This document shows, in pieces, positions 1 to 5,396 of a DNA stretch of 6,084 bases. Position numbers and translations under genes: made by a program. Positions within the stretch are counted from its first letter, which is position 1; every line of letters starts with the position of its first letter. Source of the stretch: Chloroflexota bacterium (GTDB lineage: Bacteria > Chloroflexota > Ktedonobacteria > Ktedonobacterales > Ktedonobacteraceae); assembly GCA_021828635.1 (NCBI GenBank), contig JAJZEJ010000829.1, forward strand, positions 1-6,084. The letters run 5' to 3'. The notes beneath the pieces are model-generated. The model had not been told where the DNA came from and ran no database searches. It saw only the letters and a program-made list of their open reading frames with translations.

Positions 1-1
1 C

Positions 2-946
2 CTCTCGATTGATCTGGCACCACCACATCTGTTTAGTGCGTTCCTCTTTCTTAGTCTGGGTGGGATGATCAGCATAGGAGCTAGCCGGTTGGAGCAGGCT
101 CGCCGCCAGTCCAATGTGCTGGCGCTTTCACTTGCCGCCGAGCTGATACAGGAACGTGAGCAGGCATTGGCTGAGCAGGCCGCTAGCGAGGCCCGCGAAA
201 TGGCGTTGCGCGAAATCAATCGCCGCATGGACGAGTTTCTCGGCATGGCTGGTCACGAGCTACGCACGCCACTCACTGTCGTGAAAGGCAGCGTCCAGTT
301 AACGCAACGTGGGTTGACACGACTGACCGCCAATGAGGCGGAAGCTTTACAGCCGTTTCAGCCGGATTTGAACATCTATAGTGATTTGTTAGAACGTGCG
401 GAACGCATGATCAAAGTGCAGGAGCGCATGGTTAATGATCTACTCGATACAGCGCGTTTGCAAAGCGGTCGCCTGGTGCTTAGCTGCGCCTCGACCGACT
501 TGCTGCTCCTCGTCCAACAAACCGTGGAAGATCAACACCTGATCGCACCAGAGCGGCAGATTGTGCTGCAAACGGCATGTGTTCAGCCGCTACTGGTCTG
601 CATTGACAGAGATCGCATTCGACAGGTCATCACGAACTTACTCACCAACGCGCTCAAGTACTCCGCGAAGAATTGTTCTGTGATAGTGCAACTTGAACAA
701 AGTGGGCAGGGAGCGCGTGTGTCGGTGATTGACCAGGGACCGGGCATTCCACCATCTGAGCAAGAGCGTATCTGGGAACGTTTTTATCGTGTGGAGAGCA
801 TTGCCGCCAAACATTCCTCCGGTGATGGTCTAGGGCTGGGCTTGCATGTCTGTCGCCAGATAGTTCAGCTACACGAGGGACAGATCGGTCTGCAAAGCAA
901 AATCGGTGAAGGTTCGACTTTCTGGTTAACATTACCCATTCTATAA
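2..946 (+). CDS. Sensor histidine kinase, C-terminal part (5'-truncated by window edge)
   Basis: This is the transmitter half of a two-component sensor kinase, which autophosphorylates on a histidine and passes the phosphate to a response regulator. The frame is open from base 2 with no stop before the Met at 65, and the upstream codons encode a hydrophobic stretch (PPHLFSAFLFLSLGGM). The true start therefore lies outside the window and the Met at 65 is internal. Numbering from that Met: a charged, probably coiled-coil linker at 8-57; the HisKA H-box GHELRTP with phospho-acceptor His64 (cac at 254-256); the N-box with Asn191 and Asn195 (TNLLTNALKYS); the G1 box DQGPGIP at 223-229; the F-box around Phe240; and the G2 box GLGLGL at 255-260. 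The kinase core looks intact. The membrane end followed by the RLEQAR linker resembles the end of a DUF4118-like (KdpD-type) membrane module, but too little is visible to be sure. No response regulator lies downstream; the next gene is convergent, 37 bp away. The sensed signal is unknown. Confidence 0.93.
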   Translation, partial: LSIDLAPPHLFSAFLFLSLGGMISIGASRLEQARRQSNVLALSLAAELIQEREQALAEQAASEAREMALREINRRMDEFLGMAGHELRTPLTVVKGSVQLTQRGLTRLTANEAEALQPFQPDLNIYSDLLERAERMIKVQERMVNDLLDTARLQSGRLVLSCASTDLLLLVQQTVEDQHLIAPERQIVLQTACVQPLLVCIDRDRIRQVITNLLTNALKYSAKNCSVIVQLEQSGQGARVSVIDQGPGIPPSEQERIWERFYRVESIAAKHSSGDGLGLGLHVCRQIVQLHEGQIGLQSKIGEGSTFWLTLPIL

Positions 947-983
947 AATCTGGGACACATAGCATGGGTATTACATTTCCTGG

Positions 984-1481
984 TTATGCTGTTTTGCGGC
1001 ATCCTCGACGCTCTTCATGCTCGTATTTATTATGAAAAACGCGGTTGCCACAAAAAATGTTGCGTCTAGTAAACTCTTCTGGTGTAGTCTGACGCAATTT
1101 TTCCTGCACATGTGGAAGATCCGCGCCAATAGCGTAATACCAGGGTTCTTCTAAAGAATACTGGGGGATGAGCGCCCAGGCTGGACAAGGAACATCGTAC
1201 TTATGGCACAGATAATCCACAGAGGCAGCACAAAAAACAGCCCATTGAAATTGCTCAGGAGTGCAATGCTCCGGCACCTCAATGGCCTCTTGTACTAATG
1301 CGGGGCGAAGATGTTTATAGCAGCCAAAAAACTGGTGCATAAAGTTGCCCAACGGTAGCCATGGTTCTTCACCTGCACAAACCTGCTCAAATGAGCGCCG
1401 AAATGTTTGCAGTGACACCCCTTCGGAACGTATAGCATCAGCATAGTCGGCCATTACCGCTTGTTCTTGGTACACGATCAT
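984..1481 (-). CDS. Small Cys-rich protein, putative partner of the adjacent nucleotidyltransferase
   Basis: This is a soluble protein of 165 residues with no signal peptide or membrane segment. I do not recognise a named domain. Its C-terminal half (VPCPAW at 97-102, EEPWY at 111-115, then TPEEFTRRNIF at 133-143) has the pattern I recall for proteins encoded beside DUF6036 nucleotidyltransferases, many of which carry an N-terminal helix-turn-helix that is not evident here. The recall is from memory and unverified. It has eight cysteines (35, 54, 73, 84, 92, 99, 144, 161), many for this size, and a basic tail. The reading frame extends to a TTG at 1502. I prefer the ATG at 1481 because AAAGGTGGG sits 9 nt upstream of it and because a likely promoter would start transcription near 1500, leaving the TTG untranscribed from that promoter. 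It lies 51 bp downstream of the nucleotidyltransferase on the same strand. An antitoxin-like or accessory role is inference only. Confidence 0.72.
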   Translation of the reverse strand: MIVYQEQAVMADYADAIRSEGVSLQTFRRSFEQVCAGEEPWLPLGNFMHQFFGCYKHLRPALVQEAIEVPEHCTPEQFQWAVFCAASVDYLCHKYDVPCPAWALIPQYSLEEPWYYAIGADLPHVQEKLRQTTPEEFTRRNIFCGNRVFHNKYEHEERRGCRKTA

Positions 1482-1490
1482 TCGTACTTG

Positions 1491-1499
1491 CCCACCTTT
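1491..1499 (-). promoter_or_regulatory. Shine-Dalgarno site that decides the start of the 984-1481 gene
   Basis: On the - strand the sequence reads AAAGGTGGG, then nine bases, then ATG at 1481-1479. This is a good ribosome binding site for that ATG. It overlaps the first codons of the longer TTG-started frame, which argues for the shorter protein. The next in-frame Met (ATG at 1454-1452) has no comparable site upstream. Confidence 0.6.
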
Positions 1500-1506
1500 C
1501 AACGAT

Positions 1507-1515
1507 ATTATACCA
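1507..1515 (-). promoter_or_regulatory. Extended -10 promoter in the gap between the two minus-strand genes
   Basis: The - strand reads TGGTATAAT, which is a perfect TATAAT hexamer (1512-1507) preceded by the TGn extension. The -35 position, near 1530-1535, has no good TTGACA match, which is typical of extended -10 promoters. Transcription would begin near base 1500 and give a leader of about 19 nt that contains the ribosome binding site for the gene starting at 1481. The downstream gene may therefore be made independently of the nucleotidyltransferase. Confidence 0.55.
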
Positions 1516-1520
1516 CAAGC

Positions 1521-1534
1521 AAGTACATGTACTT
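1521..1534. repeat. 14-bp perfect palindrome, candidate operator
   Basis: AAGTACATGTACTT is identical to its own reverse complement over 14 bases. It overlaps the stop codon of the nucleotidyltransferase (1533-1535). Relative to the extended -10 at 1512-1507 it covers roughly -21 to -34, where a dimeric repressor would block RNA polymerase. With no unpaired loop it is more likely a protein-binding site than an RNA hairpin. No T-run follows it, so it is not a terminator. Confidence 0.45.
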
Positions 1535-2141
1535 ATGGGAATAGTTCTTGCAGTTTTTTCTCTACTTCCCAAAATTCCTGTGCATCAGCTAGCAAAAACT
1601 TATCGACAATCGTCTGTGCCTGCCTCTGTGTATGAATATTCAAAATTTGCGTAAGGCGTTGAATATCCTTTGCGTCTTTCGGGCGATAGGCCATAATTTT
1701 CGTGGCAAATATATACTCAGATGTCGGTAGATAGACATAGAGAATATTATCAAATGAGCGCCAGAACAGCATTTCAGCATCTGGAGCATCATCATAATAA
1801 TAGGTTGCAGCCTCATCATTGAGCCAATCCGGTGGCAAGCGATGGCGTCGAGCAATAATCTCAACAGCCTGCTTAAACTCCGTCGTAAAAGGCACGGAAC
1901 CGGCTCTCCTGGAAAGTTCGGTCTGCAACACACGAGTATGAAACGGTTTGTTCGATTCTACTTTGCTCGGAGGAGGGACAATGAGAGCGAAGTCAATATC
2001 TTTGGTGGAACGGCGCTGCTTCTGAAGCAACATATATGCACCACCCATAATGAGCATATGAAATGGCACATCGACATGCAGATCACATAGTACGGTTGCT
2101 ACTTCCTCAAGATAGGCAATGACTTGTTCGCCAGTATCCAC
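1533..2141 (-). CDS. Minimal nucleotidyltransferase, DUF6036/AbiEii-like
   Basis: This is a 202-residue soluble protein with the core of a minimal DNA polymerase-beta-type nucleotidyltransferase. After an N-terminal helix comes the GG motif in LIMGGAYMLLQ (Gly33-Gly34), then RRSTKDIDFAL, where Asp48 and Asp50 form the metal-binding DxD. Near the C-terminus lies YIFATKIMAYRPKDAKDI (143-160), with Lys148, Arg153, Asp156 and Asp159. This resembles the conserved K-x-x-A-x-R-x-x-D-x-x-D stretch of AbiEii and DUF6036 families. Members of these families transfer nucleotides to RNA or protein targets, and some act as toxins of toxin-antitoxin or abortive-infection systems. The target here is unknown. 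The start codon is GTG, with AAAGGAG 8 nt upstream. The small protein gene 51 bp downstream is probably its partner. Family placement is fairly firm; a toxin role is inference. Confidence 0.85.
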   Translation of the reverse strand: MDTGEQVIAYLEEVATVLCDLHVDVPFHMLIMGGAYMLLQKQRRSTKDIDFALIVPPPSKVESNKPFHTRVLQTELSRRAGSVPFTTEFKQAVEIIARRHRLPPDWLNDEAATYYYDDAPDAEMLFWRSFDNILYVYLPTSEYIFATKIMAYRPKDAKDIQRLTQILNIHTQRQAQTIVDKFLLADAQEFWEVEKKLQELFP

Positions 2142-2149
2142 TTAGCCAA

Positions 2150-2155
2150 CTCCTT
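2150..2155 (-). promoter_or_regulatory. Shine-Dalgarno site supporting a GTG start
   Basis: The - strand reads AAGGAG within AAAAAGGAG, eight bases before the GTG at 2141-2139. There is no in-frame ATG nearby, so this strong site fixes the non-ATG start of the nucleotidyltransferase. Confidence 0.7.
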
Positions 2156-2166
2156 TTTCACTCCAC

Positions 2167-2219
2167 TAAAATAACGTTAGAGCTTGATTTGTGATAAAAT
2201 AACACTATCGTAATATAGT
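2167..2219. repeat. Short direct and inverted repeats upstream of the nucleotidyltransferase
   Basis: TAAAATAAC occurs twice in direct orientation (2167-2175 and 2195-2203), 28 bases apart, so on roughly the same face after nearly three helical turns. An 8-bp palindrome, TAACGTTA, overlaps the first copy (2172-2179). An inverted repeat ACTAT-N6-ATAGT follows at 2204-2219. These sit 26-78 bases upstream of the GTG start and could be operator half-sites. AT-rich sequence produces such matches by chance, so this is tentative. Confidence 0.3.
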
Positions 2220-2244
2220 ATAGATTGGCTTTTATTGAAATAGA

Positions 2245-2272
2245 TTTATCGTATTCTCAAGAGCTAGGACAA
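2245..2272 (-). promoter_or_regulatory. Possible promoter for the nucleotidyltransferase
   Basis: On the - strand TTGTCC (2272-2267) is followed after 16 bases by GATAAA (2250-2245). Each matches the sigma-70-type consensus at four of six positions. It would give a leader of roughly 95 bases containing the repeats at 2167-2219. Other weak candidates exist in this AT-rich stretch. Confidence 0.25.
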
Positions 2273-2289
2273 TTGCCTCTTTGTCGATG

Positions 2290-2319
2290 TTGTTACGAAA
2301 ATTTTACAAGTCCTATATA
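2290..2319 (+). promoter_or_regulatory. Possible promoter for the glycosyltransferase gene
   Basis: TTGTTA (2290-2295) is followed after 18 bases by TATATA (2314-2319). Reading the -10 one base earlier gives a 17-base spacer to CTATAT. It faces the gene starting at 2397 and would leave a leader of about 70 bases. The match is moderate and untested. Confidence 0.3.
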
Positions 2320-2396
2320 GCATTCTTCTCCGCTATCCTGTATAAAACTAAGAGAAACATTCAAACAACGTATCCTACAAACACGGAGAAATATCC

Positions 2397-3752
2397 ATGC
2401 TCATGAGCAAAAAAGCTTTGGCATTTGATAGACACACGCTGGCTTATGTGGGCTTTGGCCTGCTGTTTTTGCTAGCTATGGCATTACGTATCTCGCTTTA
2501 CCCCATCACGACCAGCGATTATACCGGTTTTGTCAGTCAATGGTATGACTTTATTCAGACGCATGGTGGCTTTGCTGCGTTCAAATACAATTTTGCTAAT
2601 TATAACCCGCCATATCTCTACTTGATTGCTTTGACCACATACTTGCCCATTCCTAAGATTGACGCGCTCAAAAGTATCGCCGTCATTTTCGATGGTGTGC
2701 TGGGCATTTTCACCTACCTGATTATTAGTCTGAAATATAAACGTGCTTATGCCGCCATTATAGGTGCATTGGTCGTCGTTTTCGCGCCGACCATTTTCAT
2801 TAATAGCGCCGCCTGGGGTCAGTGTGACGCCATCTACACGGCTTTTTGCCTGGGCAGCCTCTACTTTCTGTTAACAGATCGTCCACTATGGGCCTGCATT
2901 TTCTTCGGTCTGGCTATTGCATTCAAGCTACAAGCCATCTTCTTCGCGCCACTGCTGTTCGTGCTACTACTCAAGCGCAAGTTGCCGTGGCAATACCTGA
3001 TCCTGATTCCGCTCGTTTTCGCCCTCTTGCTCGTACCAACGCTCGCAGCCGGTCGCAGCATAGAGAGTGTGCTAAGCATCTATCCTGGACAGATCACTAC
3101 TGGCGGCGTGGTTCAGGGTGGTACCAACGGCGGTAGCACAGGACGCTTTACTGGTAGTGGATTCAACGGTAGTGGGACAGGGACACGGCCATTCAACGGC
3201 AACGGAACAGGGCGCTTTAACGGTGGGCCTGGACACTTCAATGGCCGAGGCTTTGGCGGCGGAAACTTTACGTCTTCGTCACTCACTTTGAATGCACCTT
3301 CGTTTTATCAGTGGTTGCCGACAAACGCGGCGGGATACTGGAAATGGGTCGGCATCCTGCTGGCTGGCCTATTCGTCTTACTGATTGGCATTCTGACACT
3401 CAAAAGCAAACAGAAGCTTACTCCTGCTACAATTCTCAAGACCACGCTCGTTTTCGCTTTATGGGTGCCATTCTTGTTGCCAGAGATGCACGAGCGATAC
3501 TTTTACCTAGCTGATGTCATCTCAATCATCTACGCCTTCTACTTCCCGCGCTACTTCTATATCGCTATCATTGAGCAGATATGTTCGCTCCTGAGTTACG
3601 CCCCCTACCTTCTGCATACGCAGATCATTAGTCTAGCCTATGTCGCGGGTGCCGTGCTGGTCATCAGCCTTATCACGTTGGTCGATTTGGTACTGACGCT
3701 CTATCCCAACATGCGAGAAAAAGTAGCCATACAAGATGCGTCAAAGGCATGA
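2397..3752 (+). CDS. GT-C family membrane glycosyltransferase, Gpi18-like (COG5542)
   Basis: This 451-residue polytopic membrane protein has roughly 11-13 hydrophobic segments, the first at about 13-34. GT-C enzymes transfer a sugar from a polyprenyl-phosphate donor to an acceptor outside the membrane. Supporting motifs are an acidic residue in the first outer loop (Asp41 in TTSDY, candidate catalytic base), YNPPYLYL (69-76), AAWGQCDAIYTAF (138-150), FKLQA (176-180) and PEMHERYFY (362-370). The WGQxD and MHERYFY motifs are typical of bacterial proteins related to the GPI mannosyltransferase Gpi18. Sugar and acceptor cannot be deduced; a cell-surface glycan or glycolipid is likely. The start is the ATG at 2397, with GGAG eight bases upstream; the ATG at 2403 is worse spaced. 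Between the membrane segment ending near 217 and NAPSFYQWLP (299-308) is an unusual Gly/Asn/Phe/Thr-rich loop (about 235-292). The gene appears monocistronic, with a terminator about 50 bases after its stop. Confidence 0.85.
   Translation: MLMSKKALAFDRHTLAYVGFGLLFLLAMALRISLYPITTSDYTGFVSQWYDFIQTHGGFAAFKYNFANYNPPYLYLIALTTYLPIPKIDALKSIAVIFDGVLGIFTYLIISLKYKRAYAAIIGALVVVFAPTIFINSAAWGQCDAIYTAFCLGSLYFLLTDRPLWACIFFGLAIAFKLQAIFFAPLLFVLLLKRKLPWQYLILIPLVFALLLVPTLAAGRSIESVLSIYPGQITTGGVVQGGTNGGSTGRFTGSGFNGSGTGTRPFNGNGTGRFNGGPGHFNGRGFGGGNFTSSSLTLNAPSFYQWLPTNAAGYWKWVGILLAGLFVLLIGILTLKSKQKLTPATILKTTLVFALWVPFLLPEMHERYFYLADVISIIYAFYFPRYFYIAIIEQICSLLSYAPYLLHTQIISLAYVAGAVLVISLITLVDLVLTLYPNMREKVAIQDASKA
3099..3272 (+). 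repeat. Low-complexity Gly/Asn/Phe/Thr-rich coding repeat within the glycosyltransferase
   Basis: Codons 235-292 of the membrane protein encode a loop dominated by Gly, with Asn, Thr, Ser, Phe and Arg. The tripeptide FNG recurs at residues 256, 266, 274 and 281. At the DNA level the 20-mers at 3161-3180 and 3191-3210 agree at 16 of 20 positions with a 30-base period, which suggests growth by duplication. The reading frame is kept throughout. Confidence 0.75.
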
Positions 3753-3804
3753 GTAGTCTATAGAGATCGATGCATCACAGCCGAACCTGTTGTTTATATC
3801 GAAC

Positions 3805-3837
3805 GCATGGGCCAACGCACGTTGGCTCATGCTTTTT
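3805..3837 (+). terminator. Rho-independent terminator of the glycosyltransferase gene
   Basis: A 12-bp stem, GCATGGGCCAAC (3805-3816) with GTTGGCTCATGC (3821-3832), includes one G-U pair, closes on the four-base loop GCAC and is followed directly by five Ts. It ends 14 bases before the stop of the convergent decarboxylase gene. Read on the - strand the hairpin has no T-run after it, so it should act mainly on + strand transcripts. Confidence 0.88.
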
Positions 3838-3851
3838 CCTCTACTTATTAG

Positions 3852-5249
3852 TTAGAGGTGCGCGAAATGTGAACCTTGCTCTTTTTTAGCATGCTTAGGT
3901 TGTGATGCAAAGTAGTGTAATGCAGTATGTATATCTTGTAGCAGGATATTTGCCATATCACGGCTAAAACCTTCTCTTACTACAATACGCTGTACTACAA
4001 GATTCTCACAGTTCCTGGGCATCGTGTAGGCTGGTACCAACCAACCATTGTAGCGGAGCCTATCAGACATATCAAACAAGGTAAAGTTTGTCTCCTCCTT
4101 CAGCTTCCATGCAAAAACAGGAAGTTCGCTACCATCTGAAAGCAACTCAAATGGACCCATCTGCGCAATTTCGCTGGATAAGTACATAGCCGTAGCATGG
4201 CACGCTTGTTGAACACGTGTATATCCCTCTCGCCCTAGACGGAGGAAATTATAGTATTGTGCTACAATCTGGTTGCCTGGACGCGAGAAATTCAGCGTAA
4301 ATGTCGGCATCTCGCCACCAAGATAATTCACCTTAAAAACTAACTCTTCCGGTAAAACTTGCTGGTCGCGCCAGATTGCCCACCCTACGCCAGGATAAAC
4401 AAGCCCATACTTATGACCAGATGCATTAATTGACACCACACGATGGATACGAAAATCCCATGCTAAATCCGGTTGAATAAACGGAGCAACAAAGCCACCA
4501 CTAGCAGCATCAACATGAATAGGAATATCCAGTCCCTTCTCAGCCTGTAGCTGATCGAGAGCTGCACTAATTTCTTGAATTGGTTCATAGCTGCCATCAA
4601 AGGTACTTCCAAGAACTGTAATCACGCCAATGGTGTTCTCATCACAATACTTGATAACCTCTTCTGCTGTAAGATGATAACGGTCTTGTTCCACAGGTAC
4701 ATAGCGCGGCTCAACTTCCCAGTAACGCGCAAACTTCTCCCAGCATACCTGGACGTTGATACCCATCACAAGATTTGGTTTATCCGTTGGCCTTCCTGCG
4801 GCTTTCATACGCGCTCTCCAACGCCATTTTAACGCCATGCCGCATAACATCGCGGCCTCACTCGACCCAATTGTCGAGGTACCAATAGCATCTTGCTCTT
4901 CATGAGCGTTCCACAAGCGTGCGATAATATTGACACAACGTTTTTCGATTTCGGCGGTTTGTGGATACTCATCTTTATCAATCATATTCTTGTCGAATGT
5001 ATCCACCATTAGTTGCCGTGCTTCTGGCTCCATCCACGTCGTAACAAACGTGGCAAGGTTCAAACGGGAATTGCCATCAAGCATAAGCTCATCATGAATG
5101 AGAGTATATGCTGTACGGGGCAACATTTCATGCTCCGGCAATGCATAGCGTGGAACACTCTCGTTTAAGAGTCGCGCTCCATAGGTAGGTGTCAAATCGG
5201 TCTCTTTGTTCTGATGATGCTCATGTGTAGTAACTTTTTTCGATAACAT
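3852..5249 (-). CDS. gadB: Glutamate decarboxylase (PLP-dependent, GadA/GadB type)
   Basis: This 465-residue enzyme converts L-glutamate to GABA and CO2, consuming a cytoplasmic proton. It aligns nearly end to end with my recollection of E. coli GadB (466 residues), for example LDGNSRLNLATF, DKPNLVMG, CDENTIGV, FSRPGNQIVAQYY and FLRLGREGYT. The PLP Schiff-base lysine is Lys280 in SINASGHKYGL. Asp247 in HVDAASGG should pair with the pyridine nitrogen, and Ser129-Ser130 in TIGSSEA bind phosphate. The C-terminus ends HFAHL, so a histidine (His464) is penultimate, as in E. coli GadB, where that residue blocks the active site at neutral pH. The N-terminus differs, with an HEHH cluster at 9-12. The ATG at 5249 has AAAGGA six bases upstream. 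The hydrolase gene upstream is 147 bp away, so transcription is probably separate. No GadC antiporter is visible here. The function is close to certain; the B rather than A symbol is by convention only. Confidence 0.96.
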   Translation of the reverse strand: MLSKKVTTHEHHQNKETDLTPTYGARLLNESVPRYALPEHEMLPRTAYTLIHDELMLDGNSRLNLATFVTTWMEPEARQLMVDTFDKNMIDKDEYPQTAEIEKRCVNIIARLWNAHEEQDAIGTSTIGSSEAAMLCGMALKWRWRARMKAAGRPTDKPNLVMGINVQVCWEKFARYWEVEPRYVPVEQDRYHLTAEEVIKYCDENTIGVITVLGSTFDGSYEPIQEISAALDQLQAEKGLDIPIHVDAASGGFVAPFIQPDLAWDFRIHRVVSINASGHKYGLVYPGVGWAIWRDQQVLPEELVFKVNYLGGEMPTFTLNFSRPGNQIVAQYYNFLRLGREGYTRVQQACHATAMYLSSEIAQMGPFELLSDGSELPVFAWKLKEETNFTLFDMSDRLRYNGWLVPAYTMPRNCENLVVQRIVVREGFSRDMANILLQDIHTALHYFASQPKHAKKEQGSHFAHL

Positions 5250-5278
5250 GACATTTCCTTTGGCAAATAAGTAGAAAA

Positions 5279-5293
5279 GAACACGGAGTGTTC
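5279..5293 (-). terminator. Small hairpin with T-run in the gad leader: weak terminator or attenuator
   Basis: On the - strand a perfect 6-bp stem, GAACAC-TCC-GTGTTC, is followed directly by TTTTCT. It lies about 104 bases after the hydrolase stop and 30 bases before the decarboxylase start. It could terminate hydrolase transcripts or act in the decarboxylase leader. The stem is short and only half G+C, so it would be weak alone. Confidence 0.35.
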
Positions 5294-5299
5294 GCGTGA

Positions 5300-5317
5300 A
5301 TGCTCATAGAAGAGCAT
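5300..5317 (-). repeat. Inverted repeat in the gad leader
   Basis: ATGCTC (5300-5305) and GAGCAT (5312-5317) are separated by six bases and form a perfect 6-bp stem. It lies just upstream, in the direction of transcription, of the hairpin at 5279-5293, so the two would form tandem stem-loops in a transcript. It could equally be an operator-like inverted repeat. No T-run follows it. Confidence 0.3.
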
Positions 5318-5396
5318 CCACATTCTATTATTACACATTCGACAACGCCTGTAGCAGTGAACAGTTCCTACCACGGCATTCGTATGTATTTATAGG

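Larger units (their letters stand above)
2142..2396. other. AT-rich divergent intergenic region
   Basis: These 255 bases separate two divergent genes, so they must hold promoters for both directions. The part nearest the nucleotidyltransferase (about 2160-2255) is strikingly AT-rich and carries short repeats and several -10-like hexamers, including a plus-strand extended -10 look-alike (TGATAAAAT at 2192-2200). The part nearest the membrane protein gene ends in a GGAG ribosome binding site (2385-2388), eight bases before the ATG at 2397. I see no open reading frame of note and no RNA gene. Confidence 0.6.

Noticed and set aside
654..965. Minus-strand open frame of 103 codons opposite the kinase
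   Set aside because: It is antisense to the conserved ATP-binding domain, and its product has no recognisable motif or ribosome binding site. It is a shadow of the real gene.
1482..1502. TTG start at 1502 for the small partner gene
   Set aside because: It would place the ribosome binding site AAAGGTGGG inside the coding region, and the likely promoter starts transcription just downstream of it. The ATG at 1481 fits better.
1521..1534. The palindrome as a terminator of the nucleotidyltransferase gene
   Set aside because: A 14-bp palindrome without a loop makes a poor RNA hairpin, and no T-run follows it on the minus strand.
1640..2090. Overlapping frames on both strands inside the nucleotidyltransferase
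   Set aside because: They lack family motifs, whereas the main frame carries GG and DxD in the proper order. They are shadows.
3805..3837. The hairpin as a bidirectional terminator also serving the decarboxylase
   Set aside because: On the minus strand the stem is followed by GTTCGATA rather than a T-run, so it is not a canonical terminator in that direction.
5192..5374. 60-codon minus-strand frame across the gad leader
   Set aside because: It overlaps the decarboxylase start in another frame, has no clear ribosome binding site or recognisable sequence, and covers the hairpins. A leader peptide cannot be excluded, but nothing supports it.
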